This document shows positions 42,850 to 51,038 of a stretch of 64,000 nt of DNA, piece after piece; position 1 is the stretch's first letter; every line of letters begins with the position of its first letter. The stretch covers positions 1-64,000 of the forward strand of contig CAZOOP010000006.1 of the NCBI GenBank assembly GCA_964581465.1, written 5' to 3'. Position numbers and translations under genes: made by a program. A model generated the notes under the pieces. It had not been told where the DNA came from and ran no database searches. It saw only the letters and a program-made list of their open reading frames with translations. The DNA is from WJMB01 sp964581465 (GTDB lineage: Bacteria > RBG-13-66-14).

Positions 42850-43968
42850 GTGAAACGATCCACCAGTATCCTCGCCCTGCTCGCCGCGCTTTGCCTAACG
42901 TCGACCGCCGCGCCGACCTACGGGATGAACGAGGCCCTCGACGCCCGGGAGTACGTCTTCGGATGCGCCGTCGGCGCCGTCCCCGGGCTGCCCGGCTTCC
43001 TCCCCGGCGCCGGGGCCTTGACCGCCGTCTACGACGATAGCAGCCGTCTCGGCGCGGCGCTGTGGCTGCCCGAACTCGCCGCCGGAACCGTTGAGATGAA
43101 CCACGAGCAACTGAGCTACGTCGCCCCGGTTTCCGACAGCCTGCGCCTGGGCACCCTGGCCGTCGAGCTGCGCCGCACCGACACGGGCTCCCCGGACTTC
43201 TTCCGCGAGGTCGGCTTCTCCCTGGGGCTGGGCTGGTCGGTGGGTCTGGGGACCCGGGTGATACTACCCGAGGGACAGGCCGCCAGTGCCGAGGACCTCA
43301 TCCAGCGAGCCCTGGATGATGATGAAGCGGGGGACGACGACGGCGAGATCGAGGAGTACATCGACGACGACGCACCGGGCGGGGATGACCCTGATGATAT
43401 CGAGGAGTACGAGGAGAACCCGGAGGAGTGGATCTCCCAACCCCCCGAGTACCGCCCGAGCTACTACCTGGGCCTGGACCTGCGTTACTTCAGCGTCGAA
43501 CGCTTGTACGAAGCCGCAGACATCACCGATACGGGCGACCAGGGCTTCGGCATCGACCTCTCCGTGGCCGTGCCCCTGATCTGGCGGCGCCTCTACCTGA
43601 GCTTCGGCCTGACCGACTTCATCCAGCCCAACATCGAGCTCGACGGCGTGCGCGAGCTGGCCCCCCGGGAGCTGACCGGCGCCCTGGGATTCACCTACGA
43701 CGACTTGATCCTGGCCGCCGGAGCGCGGACGGATTTCGACGGTAACGTCGTCTTCTGCGGGGCCGCCGAAGCGCTGCTCTTCGACACCCTGACCCTGCGG
43801 GCCTCCTACCAGGGCAGCGCTCCCTATCAAGGCGCCTACTCCCATGAGCTGCGCGCCGGGCTGGGCCTACGGCTGGGGAGCTTCGAGTTCGATACGGCCG
43901 TCGGTCTGCCGCTGGACGACGAAGGCGGCCTGGATTCGCTCAGTATCTCCCTCGGTTTGGTGCTGTAG
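42850..43968 (+). CDS. Predicted outer-membrane beta-barrel with an acidic insert
   Basis: 372 residues from GTG at 42850. A signal peptide (VKRSTSILALLAALCLTSTAAPTYG) precedes amphipathic strands, with repeated L.V.L and aromatic girdle residues (YLGLDLRYFSVERLY, LYLSFGLTDFIQPNIELD, LTLRASYQGSAPYQGAYSHELRAGLGLRLGSFEFDTAVGLPL). An Asp/Glu-rich stretch at about residues 155-200 could be an extracellular or periplasmic loop that binds cations. The size is compatible with 12-14 strands, as in FadL or the T9SS protein PorV, but no signature fixes the family. Confidence 0.65.
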   Translation: MKRSTSILALLAALCLTSTAAPTYGMNEALDAREYVFGCAVGAVPGLPGFLPGAGALTAVYDDSSRLGAALWLPELAAGTVEMNHEQLSYVAPVSDSLRLGTLAVELRRTDTGSPDFFREVGFSLGLGWSVGLGTRVILPEGQAASAEDLIQRALDDDEAGDDDGEIEEYIDDDAPGGDDPDDIEEYEENPEEWISQPPEYRPSYYLGLDLRYFSVERLYEAADITDTGDQGFGIDLSVAVPLIWRRLYLSFGLTDFIQPNIELDGVRELAPRELTGALGFTYDDLILAAGARTDFDGNVVFCGAAEALLFDTLTLRASYQGSAPYQGAYSHELRAGLGLRLGSFEFDTAVGLPLDDEGGLDSLSISLGLVL

Positions 43969-44034
43969 CCGATACGCGGCGGGCTCGGAGTAATCGTCCC
44001 GCACACCCGCCTCACAGTTGAGTTAGCATTCTGG

Positions 44035-44067
44035 AAAAAAGGCCGGGTCGAAGGACCCGGCCCTTTG
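44035..44067. terminator. Bidirectional terminator
   Basis: GGCCGGGTC and GACCCGGCC pair around GAAG, with AAAAAA to the left and CTTTG to the right. It serves the barrel gene and the convergent thioredoxin gene. Confidence 0.85.
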
Positions 44068-44090
44068 TCAGGCGAGTTGGGCGGCGAGAG

Positions 44091-44786
44091 CTACAGCAGC
44101 TCTTCGATCAGCGCCCGGAACTCTTCCTTCTCCCGGCTGCCGACGATGATCTGCTGGACGTTGCCGTCGGGATCGACCACCCAAGTGGTCGGCACGGCGT
44201 CGGCCTGGTAGTAGACCATCGCGTCTTCGGCGAGCTGGGTGTAGAGCACCACCGGGTAATCGATCTCCTGTTCTTCGATGAACGGCGCCAGGTCCTCCAG
44301 CGAGGCGAAGTCGTCCACGCTGACGCCGATGACGAGGAAGTCGTCCTCCAGCTCGTCCATCAGCTCCAGGAAGGCCGGGATCTCGGCACGGCAGGGCGGG
44401 CACCAGGTGGCGAAGACGTTGATGAAGACGACCTTGTCCTCTCCGAGCAGCTCTTCGAGCTCGAGCTCGCCGCCGCTGAAGGCCTCGGCGGTGAACAGGG
44501 CGGGCGGAACACCGTAGAAGTCGGCCATCCGGGTGTCCATGAAGGCGTTGTAGCGCTCCTCGACATCGAGGAAGATCGCCTCGACGCGCTCATCGCTCAG
44601 ATTGTCCAGGTACTCGCTGAGCTCGGCGTCGCTGGTGCCATAGGACTCATAGATCTCTTCCTCGGTCAGGCCGGTGTAGGCGACGGTGTAGAACTCAGTG
44701 ATGATCTCGGCCACCAGCTCGTCGGTCAGGGCCAACGAGGCGGCGGCGGAGAGGAGAAGCAGGGTGATGGTCAGCGTTTTACGCAT
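44091..44786 (-). CDS. TlpA-like periplasmic thioredoxin
   Basis: 231 residues. A signal peptide (MRKTLTITLLLLSAAASLA) precedes a helical region (21-105) unlike standard TlpA. The thioredoxin domain begins at KVVFINVFATWCPPCRAEIPAF, with active-site C129-P-P-C132. VPTTWVVDPDG holds the cis-proline. The role is periplasmic disulfide reduction, for example in cytochrome c maturation. The N-terminal helical extension could be a partner-binding domain. An AT-rich TAATAT-like -10 lies near 44833-44838 on the minus strand. Confidence 0.87.
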   Translation of the reverse strand: MRKTLTITLLLLSAAASLALTDELVAEIITEFYTVAYTGLTEEEIYESYGTSDAELSEYLDNLSDERVEAIFLDVEERYNAFMDTRMADFYGVPPALFTAEAFSGGELELEELLGEDKVVFINVFATWCPPCRAEIPAFLELMDELEDDFLVIGVSVDDFASLEDLAPFIEEQEIDYPVVLYTQLAEDAMVYYQADAVPTTWVVDPDGNVQQIIVGSREKEEFRALIEELL

Positions 44787-45058
44787 GGTTGCTCCCGGGT
44801 GGGGTAAGGTTGAACGGTTGTAGACCGTTTATATATTAGCATAAAGTGATGCTCTCTTGCTACGTGGCAGCTCGCGACTGTGTTCCCAGGTCGCCGGGGT
44901 GATCGACCGAGTGATCACGTCGATGTGTTAGCCTAGTGTAGCAGCTCCTCGCCGGCATTCCCAATCTCGTTGAGCGGTTTGTCGGCGAGGTATCACCGAA
45001 CGGCTTCGTTTGAGCCCGGTTACTCTCTTGATATAGAGCGGTTTTCCGCTTACGACAC

Positions 45059-45411
45059 AGGATAAGCTGTAGAAACAAGACCAAGCAATCACAACTCGGG
45101 AAAGCCGCCTCGAGAAGGAGGCTTGGTAACTACCCGCAGCGAGGCGTCATCCAGGGAAGGCGGATAGCGGTCGAAACTGCTAAAGCGAGCAATAGAACGT
45201 CGTCAGCAGGTCCTTCTCTCACGGCGTGGTCGACTTCCGAAGGGAACCAACAGCCTCCGGCTTCCGGCGGCGCAAAGCAGTTCCAAGTGGATCGCCACCC
45301 GCACCGGCAAGACAATGCAGCGGTATGAAAATGGCGGCGATTAGGAGCCATAAAGCAACCAATGACAGTCATTCAGCTGGATATGCCGGTTCCGGAGCGA
45401 GTGGTAATTCC
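45059..45411 (+). mobile_element. MITE-like repeat family R1, copy E (diverged)
   Basis: It aligns throughout with R1 (ACAACTCGGGAAAGCC, GAAGGCGGATAGCGG, CTAAAGCGAGCAATAGAACG, AACAGCCTCCGGCTTCCGGC) but both termini are decayed (GTGGTAATTCC on the right). No target duplication is visible. R2 copy b begins 10 bp further on. Confidence 0.75.
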
Positions 45412-45420
45412 TTTCTTTAA

Positions 45421-45745
45421 GGCATCGTGGAACGTGTTCGGACCAAATCAGGCTGATTGGGATCAACCCGCCGGGCCGTTATTGACTCCCTGAAACACGC
45501 CTTCTAGCAGCAAGCGTTCATATGGCATGCCCTTATTGCTTGATTTTATGACACTTAGGCTTCTGTGGCAATCTGTCGCCAGGGCAGATACAGAACCGCT
45601 GATATCTGGGATCGCCAGGGATCGCCAAAAATCAGGCCCGTATTCGCCTACACTATTCAACGGCCCGTTCCGTGACGGGTAGCCCAGCATCTCTATTATC
45701 AAAAGGATACAATCACAGTCAGGTCCGGATAGGGTATACGATCCC
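45421..45745 (+). mobile_element. MITE-like repeat family R2, copy b, with target duplication
   Basis: 325 bp from GGCATCGTGGAACG to TATACGATCCC. The flanks TTCTTTAA (45413-45420) and TTCTTTAT (45746-45753) agree at 7 of 8 bases. Confidence 0.88.
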
Positions 45746-45981
45746 TTCTTTATATACCGGTGCATTTCTAATAGTTGATGACGGTCCAGCGAACCGCCCG
45801 CCAATCAGCCTGAGTTGATCCCGATACGTTTAAAACGCCAATACTTAACCAGGCGGGCTTTAGCTACCCAGTAACGCATTATTAGCCGGACTTCTGGTTT
45901 CCAACCGGTTACGGCGCCCCTGCCGCATAACAGGCGGAACGACTCATTGATTGCTTCGAACAGCAAGCCTGGAGCGATAGC

Positions 45982-46018
45982 AACGGTCGGGTCCCGGGCG
46001 ATCCCGGACCCGACCGTT
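45982..46018 (-). terminator. Terminator of sucC (minus strand)
   Basis: ACGGTCGGGTCC and GGACCCGACCGT pair in a stem of at least 12 bp. The minus-strand tail is TTGCTAT, so the U-tract is weak but the stem is very stable. Confidence 0.65.
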
Positions 46019-46065
46019 CCACATAGTCCGCGCGGCCAGGGGACCGCTCATCCGTCGATGCCGGG

Positions 46066-47256
46066 TTAACCGGCCTCGGCGGCCAGCTCGACGGCGCGCT
46101 GGGCGACTTTCTCGATGGGCGTCTCGATGCCGAAGAAATCGATCTTCTCGAAGAGCTCCGGGTGGGCGGCCTTCTCCTCTTCGAAGATACGCACGCCCTC
46201 GCGCCACATGTTGCCGGTGAAGCGCAGGGCCATCGGCTTGCTCAGGCCGTGCTCCTTCAAGAAGATAACAACGCCCTTGGCGAAGTCGTCGCAGCGCGAG
46301 ACACCGCCGAAGCGGGCGCCGAAGATGGCCTTGACCTTGGGGTTCTCATCGAGCAGGCCTAGCATCTTGGCCAAGCGCTCCGGGGTCGGCCCGCCGCCGG
46401 AGTCCATGAAGTTGGCCGGCCGCCCGCCGAAGTGATGGATGAAGTCGTTGCCCATGATGCCGAAGCCGGCGCCGCCTGGGAACATGCCGATGTCGCCCTC
46501 GAGGTCCAGGTAGGGGATGCCCTCGGCGCGAGCCTGCCTCTCCCGCTCGGTCAGCTCGCCCTCCTCGTGACGCCCGGCCGGGGCCAAAGCCTGGAGCTTC
46601 TTCTGGCGGTAGAGGGCGTCGTCGTCGACGTTGATCCGGGCGTCGGCGGCGACCATCTCGCCATCGCCGGTGACGACCAGCGGGTTGATTTCGGCCATCT
46701 TGAGGTCCCGCTCGCGGAATACCCGCACCAGGGCCGCCGCCACGGCGGCGAAGCGCTGCAGGGCCTTGCCCTCCAGGCCGATCTTTTTGGCCAGCGCCAC
46801 CCCGCGGTGAGGGAACAGCTCCTCATCGATACCCAGATGCTCGCGGACGACGGCGGCGGGGTCCTCCTCGGCGGTCTGCTCGATGTTGACGCCGCCCTTG
46901 GACGAAGCGATCAGCACCAGCTTGTAGGCCGACCGATCGATGGTCACCCCCAGGTAGAGCTCGCGGTCGATCTCAAGGGCGCTTTCGACCAGCAGCTTGC
47001 GCACCGGGTAGCCCTTGATGGTCAGGCCGAGGATGCGCTCGCCCTCGGCGACGAGGCTGTCGGCGTCCTTGACGACGCTGACGCCGCCGGCCTTGCCGCG
47101 ACCGCCGGTGAGCACCTGGGCCTTGACCGCCACCGGGTACTCGACCTCGCCGGCGGTCCGCCGCAGCTCCTCGACGCCGTCGGCGACCACGCCGTGGGGA
47201 ACCTCGATACCGGCTTCGCGGTAGATATCCTTGGACTCGTACTCGTAGAGGCGCAT
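46066..47256 (-). CDS. sucC: Succinate-CoA ligase subunit beta
   Basis: 396 residues from the ATG at 47256, after GAGGTG. An ATP-grasp N-terminus (MRLYEYESKDIYREAGIEVPHG), AVKAQVLTGGRGKAGGV, and MAEINPLVVTGDGEMVAADARINVDDDALYR (metal and nucleotide site) precede the C-terminal CoA-ligase domain with YLDLEGDIGMFPGGAGFGIMGNDFIHHFGGRPANFMDSGGG. It converts succinyl-CoA, ADP and phosphate to succinate, CoA and ATP together with SucD. sucD is normally the next gene but is absent here, so it must be elsewhere. Palindrome P3 with a leftward sigma-54 core lies 100-170 bp upstream. Confidence 0.93.
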   Translation of the reverse strand: MRLYEYESKDIYREAGIEVPHGVVADGVEELRRTAGEVEYPVAVKAQVLTGGRGKAGGVSVVKDADSLVAEGERILGLTIKGYPVRKLLVESALEIDRELYLGVTIDRSAYKLVLIASSKGGVNIEQTAEEDPAAVVREHLGIDEELFPHRGVALAKKIGLEGKALQRFAAVAAALVRVFRERDLKMAEINPLVVTGDGEMVAADARINVDDDALYRQKKLQALAPAGRHEEGELTERERQARAEGIPYLDLEGDIGMFPGGAGFGIMGNDFIHHFGGRPANFMDSGGGPTPERLAKMLGLLDENPKVKAIFGARFGGVSRCDDFAKGVVIFLKEHGLSKPMALRFTGNMWREGVRIFEEEKAAHPELFEKIDFFGIETPIEKVAQRAVELAAEAG

Positions 47257-47303
47257 CGCCACCTCGCTGGGGCTGGCCCGCCCGGGGGCGGGTGGAGTGA
47301 TCC

Positions 47304-47485
47304 GCGACCTTCGCCGTTCGTATCCGCGGGCAACCACGCCGCGGCCCGGCGTTGGCACGTTTCTTGCGGAGATCCGCCGGCGGCCTCGCCGAAGAGCCTC
47401 CCCGCTCCGCTGCAAGAAACGTGCCAACGCCTCCCCGCCGACTGGCGGATAAGACGCCGTGGGAGGGAGCCTCGGCGAAGGTCGC
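47304..47485. repeat. Nested palindrome P3 with paired sigma-54 consensus cores
   Basis: TTGGCACGTTTCTTGC at 47352-47367 and its reverse complement at 47412-47427, 44 bp apart, inside 20-bp arms. Outer pairs are GCGACCTTCGCCG (47304-47316) with 47473-47485, and TATCCGC (47321-47327) with GCGGATA (47445-47451). The leftward site would start RNA near 47400, about 145 nt before sucC. The rightward site points to the PEGA-protein gene 390 bp away. The loop ends CCCCGCTCCGCTGC, close to P1 (CCCCGCTCTGCTGC). Confidence 0.8.
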
Positions 47486-47563
47486 ACCGTGAAATCGAAG
47501 CTAATATTAACACAGGGCGCTCATGGGGCAAAACCCCGCCGCCGGATAGTCGTCCACGTCCCG

Positions 47564-47576
47564 GCCTGCTATACTT
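47564..47576 (+). promoter_or_regulatory. Extended -10 promoter candidate for the PEGA protein
   Basis: CCTGCTATACTTG contains TGC-TATACT. No good -35 is seen at 16-18 bp. It lies about 190 bp upstream of the gene. Confidence 0.45.
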
Positions 47577-47767
47577 GGGTAATCGATTATAAGACGGCTG
47601 GAGCCGATTCCGGAACTACTATGAACGATTGCGCGTTGGATTTTTTCGCGATTTCGCCACGCGAATTCGTCATCGGCATGGTTGCAGGCGGACGATCCGC
47701 TGGGGTTGAAGCGGATGGATAGTCCAGGCAGCACCGCGTCGTTGAAACCAGCAACCGGGAGGCTGTG

Positions 47768-48700
47768 GTGCGCCAAGTGCTGAGAACCAGTGTCCTGATC
47801 ATCCTCGCGACGGCCCTGGCCGTCGGCGCCCTGGAGCTCTCCGTGGTCGACGCCGGATCCCGTCGGGCCGGCCTGGTCGAGGCCGTCGACAACCGGGGCG
47901 ACGCCGCCGCTGCCGAGCGGGCGACCACGGCCCTCTTCGAGGCCTTCACCGATGGCAATCCGAGCCGCCTGGTCTGGAGTGGCGGTGTGGAGCCGGTTTG
48001 GGGGCCAACGGTCCCCGATGTTCCGCCGGCTTGGTTTGGCCCCTTCCTCGAGCGGGCATCCGAGTACGGCGCCGCGGCGACGATCTTCCTCTTCCTGCAA
48101 CCCGAGGACCGTTGGCGGCTCTACCTGGTGGGCGCTGACGGCGAGGTTTTCGAGGAGCGAACCCTGGTGGGCTCCTACGACGATGTGATGCCCCGCCTGA
48201 CGGCCATCGCCGTCTCCGCCTTCCATGGGCGCTTTCCCATAGCCATTGAGGTCGGCGTCCGCCACGGCCGTCTGCGGGTAACCTGCGATCAGCCTGGCTA
48301 CAGCATCAGTGTCGACGGCAGCTCCGGCGGACTTGTTCCCAGCGAGGGGATCGAGTTCGTCCTGGCCCCGGGGCGCTATAGCCTGGTGCTTTACGACAGC
48401 GCCGCGGAACCGGTGCTGACGCGCAGCGTGGAGATTCTGCCCGACGAGACCACCTGGGCATCCTTCAACGTCGGGCCGAGTTACGAGGAGGACGACGATT
48501 ACGACGGTCCCAACCTGATGGGCTGCCTTTTTGACGCGTTCTTCTCCGCCCTCTGCGGCTCCAATGATAACGGCGGTGACGACGACGATGATGACGATGA
48601 CGACGAGGTCTGGGGACCCGATCGCGACGACGATGATGACGACGATGATGACGACGACAAGGCCGATTCGCCGGGATCGTCCATCTGGGGACCCGGATAG
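47768..48700 (+). CDS. PEGA-domain protein with a poly-aspartate tail
   Basis: About 310 residues. It starts with one of two adjacent GTGs after GGGAGG; 47768 has the better spacing. The signal peptide is VRQVLRTSVLIILATALAVGA. Residues about 25-165 form an uncharacterised alpha/beta region. A PEGA domain follows: LRVTCDQPGYSISVDGSSGGLVPSEGIEFVLAPGRYSLVLYD. The C-terminus has a disulfide-capable CLFDAFFSALC and two runs of nine and ten aspartates, ending with WGPD and WGPG. PEGA proteins sit at the cell surface. The acidic tail could bind calcium. Confidence 0.72.
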   Translation: MRQVLRTSVLIILATALAVGALELSVVDAGSRRAGLVEAVDNRGDAAAAERATTALFEAFTDGNPSRLVWSGGVEPVWGPTVPDVPPAWFGPFLERASEYGAAATIFLFLQPEDRWRLYLVGADGEVFEERTLVGSYDDVMPRLTAIAVSAFHGRFPIAIEVGVRHGRLRVTCDQPGYSISVDGSSGGLVPSEGIEFVLAPGRYSLVLYDSAAEPVLTRSVEILPDETTWASFNVGPSYEEDDDYDGPNLMGCLFDAFFSALCGSNDNGGDDDDDDDDDEVWGPDRDDDDDDDDDDDKADSPGSSIWGPG

Positions 48701-48742
48701 ACTCCACTAGACCGACCGGATTGGGGTCGAAGACCACATCAA

Positions 48743-48783
48743 CAACGGGGGATCGGGGTGAAAACCCCGCCCCCGTTTTATTC
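48743..48783 (+). terminator. Terminator of the PEGA-protein gene
   Basis: An ACGGGGG...CCCCCGT outer stem and a CGGGGT/ACCCCG inner stem around GAAA, followed by TTTTATT. Confidence 0.88.
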
Positions 48784-48849
48784 AACGAACAGGCAATGCC
48801 TATCTTGTTGAAAAACCGAGCTTGAATGCTCACCCACCCGGATCGTCAC

Positions 48850-48866
48850 CTGGCACACTTTTTGCA
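48850..48866 (+). promoter_or_regulatory. Sigma-54 promoter upstream of the T9SS cargo gene
   Basis: CTGGCACACTTTTTGCA has GG at 48852-48853 and GC at 48864-48865, exactly GG-N10-GC, with TGGCAC and TTGCA boxes. The predicted start is near 48877, 175 nt before the ATG at 49052. It is a single site, not a palindrome, and its spacer differs from the P1-P3 cores. Confidence 0.7.
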
Positions 48867-49051
48867 TGTAAATAGGGCGGACACCTGACGGAGTTTGACA
48901 AAACGGCAAAGAATCAACCGAGTGAACTTGTCGGTATTGAAGTTTGGGACTATCATTGTGGTTGACTAGTCCGAGACAGCGATGCGATATTCCTTACCGA
49001 TTGACGGTTGACCGCCGATTGATTGTATGGTCCAACGGAAGCGAGGTTGAG

Positions 49052-50536
49052 ATGCCCGGCAAGCCCATGACCTTGAAACGCGTCCTTGCGCTGACACTGC
49101 TGCTGGTATCGGCGGCGGCGGGCACCTGGAGTTCACCCGCGCTGGTCAACGACACGGCCCACGACGACCTGCTCGAGGGTTATGGAACCACTCCAATTCT
49201 CCAGGGTCCCGACGGCGACCTGCACGTCGTCTACCACGCGGACCTGGTTCCCGGAGAGAGCACCAACCGCGAGGTCTACTACGTGCGCCACGATGAGTCC
49301 TGGAGCGAACCGGAGCGGCTTTCTTTCGGTGAAGGCGTTTCCCATTGCCCGGCGATGAGCATCGACGACGACGGCAATATCTACGTCTTCTGGTACGATA
49401 CCCGCAACAGCGTCTACTACGACCTGTACTGGAACCGCTTCGACGCCGCCGCAGGTGAGTGGGTCGGTGAAGATGCGCTGTTGACAAGCACAACCCTGCA
49501 CTACGTTCATCCAACTACCTTGGTCGACAATCAAAACACAGTGCATCTTCTCTGGAGTGAGGTCCAACCCGGTTTACATTATGAGATCTTTCACAACACC
49601 TACAAGAATGGATCCTGGGGTATAGCCGAGCAGATAACAGATGCTGGAACTGGTTGGAGGACTCACATTCGTGCCCTACTAGATGACGACGGTGGTATCC
49701 ATATAGCTTGGAGTGACATTGTAAACCCCCAATCCGATCCCTGGATGGTCTATTACCGTCACCTTTCGCCCACCGGCCAATGGGGCCAACCCGTGGAACT
49801 GGGCATCGGCCAGGCCGCTGATATCGAGATTGGCGAGGGGTACCTTTACCTGGCCTCCAACGCACCCTACAGCCTGCCCAACGGCTTTTACCAGGTGTAC
49901 TATTCGGTCAAAGACCTCGACGCCGCTGACGATGACTGGATACTAAAGATCAGGCCCGTTTATCCGGATGCCGACTACAAGAACACCAAACCGATTCTCG
50001 AGGCCGGTTACGACGGCGTGCGGCTGCTCTGGCGGCGTCATCTCAACGGCGATTACACCATCATGGAGGCCAAAATCGGCCCCCACGGATTCTCCAATCC
50101 CCGTGAACTCAGCCAGGACCCCGGTTACTACGGCGCCCCCAGAATGACGGTCGGCGATGACGACACCTATCATCTCGTCTACAGCTATTCACCCGACGGG
50201 GCGGGCAATTACGACCTCTACTATATGAAGGACGAGAACCCAGTCGGTACCCGGCCACCTGAGCAGGGCGCCGCCACCCGGGCTCTGGAGGGTCTGTACC
50301 CCTCGCCCGTCAACGGCGTCGCCACTGTGGGACTCAATCTTCCCGCGAACGGCTCCGTCGAGTTGGCCGTTTACGATTTGGCCGGCCGCCGGGTGAGTAC
50401 CGTTCATTCCGGCAGCCTCAGCGCCGGTCGCCATGAGCTGTCCCTGGACGCCGCCGGACTGACCAGCGGGGTCTACCTGCTCAACCTGCGCACCGACACA
50501 GGTAACGAGACGACGCGCTTCGTCGTCGAGCGCTGA
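49052..50536 (+). CDS. T9SS-sorted secreted protein with sialidase-like propeller repeats
   Basis: 494 residues from the ATG at 49052 (after GAGGTTGAG). A signal peptide (MTLKRVLALTLLLVSAAAGTWS, from residue 6) leads to repeats of the sialidase/BNR-like type (DGDLHVVYHAD, DDGNIYVFWYDTRN, DDGGIHIAWSDIVN, DDDTYHLVYSYSPDG). The last 75 residues are a T9SS type A sorting domain: GLYPSPVNGVATVGLNLP, LAVYDLAGRRVSTVHSG, LSAGRHELSLDAAGLTSGVYLL, ending VVER. It is secreted and probably surface-anchored. Bases about 49480-49740 have clearly lower third-position GC than the rest. A sigma-54-type site lies upstream. Confidence 0.85.
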   Translation: MPGKPMTLKRVLALTLLLVSAAAGTWSSPALVNDTAHDDLLEGYGTTPILQGPDGDLHVVYHADLVPGESTNREVYYVRHDESWSEPERLSFGEGVSHCPAMSIDDDGNIYVFWYDTRNSVYYDLYWNRFDAAAGEWVGEDALLTSTTLHYVHPTTLVDNQNTVHLLWSEVQPGLHYEIFHNTYKNGSWGIAEQITDAGTGWRTHIRALLDDDGGIHIAWSDIVNPQSDPWMVYYRHLSPTGQWGQPVELGIGQAADIEIGEGYLYLASNAPYSLPNGFYQVYYSVKDLDAADDDWILKIRPVYPDADYKNTKPILEAGYDGVRLLWRRHLNGDYTIMEAKIGPHGFSNPRELSQDPGYYGAPRMTVGDDDTYHLVYSYSPDGAGNYDLYYMKDENPVGTRPPEQGAATRALEGLYPSPVNGVATVGLNLPANGSVELAVYDLAGRRVSTVHSGSLSAGRHELSLDAAGLTSGVYLLNLRTDTGNETTRFVVER

Positions 50537-50565
50537 GCCTCCCGCCGAAATCAGGAGCTAGAGAA

Positions 50566-50597
50566 GGAAAGGCGCCGTAATGCGGCGTCTTTCCTTA
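50566..50597 (+). terminator. Terminator of the T9SS cargo gene
   Basis: AAAGGCGCCG and CGGCGTCTTT pair imperfectly around TAATG, followed by CCTTATT. Confidence 0.7.
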
Positions 50598-50639
50598 TTC
50601 GGATCATCAGATGAAACTGAACCGGTTTCAAAAACACAA

Positions 50640-50959
50640 GGCATCACACACGGTCCCGGACCAGCAAACTGCAACTCGAAACACCGACCCACCTCGAAAA
50701 TGCTGCTGGTACGAGACTGTGCCGAATAGAGTTTGTCCCGCAACCCAAATCTCTTGGAGCTTTCTTGTTATAAGCGCATGTTAACAGGCTTCTTATGATC
50801 GAAACACCGTCGTCGAAGCCAATGGTGTCAACCAGTTGCTTTAATGCGCCGAGACGTTTTCGAGAAATCCTAAGAAGATGGAAACCCACTTGCCTGCTAA
50901 GTGTTTTAATTCAAGTGTAATCCAGTAATGCTGCGGTCCGTTGCATGAATATGATAACA
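50640..50959 (+). mobile_element. MITE-like repeat family R3, copy D
   Basis: It begins GGCATCACACACGGTCCCGG and shares order and tracts with R3 copy A (AACTCGAAACACCG, CCTCGAAAATGC, CGAAGCCAATGGTGTCAACCA, ATCCAGTAATGCTGCGGTCC). The right end is decayed near 50955. The flanks AAACACAA and AAACAAAG agree at 6 of 8. Confidence 0.65.
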
Positions 50960-51038
50960 AAACAAAGGGCGGCAATTAGAACAGAAGTGCTGACAACTAA
51001 AACACGAAAGGTTCTAGATCGATATGTCAAATGTTTTC

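Noticed and set aside
47518..47540. GGGGCAAAACCCC hairpin as a terminator
   Set aside because: The stem is only 4 bp, there is no T-tract, and no gene ends nearby.
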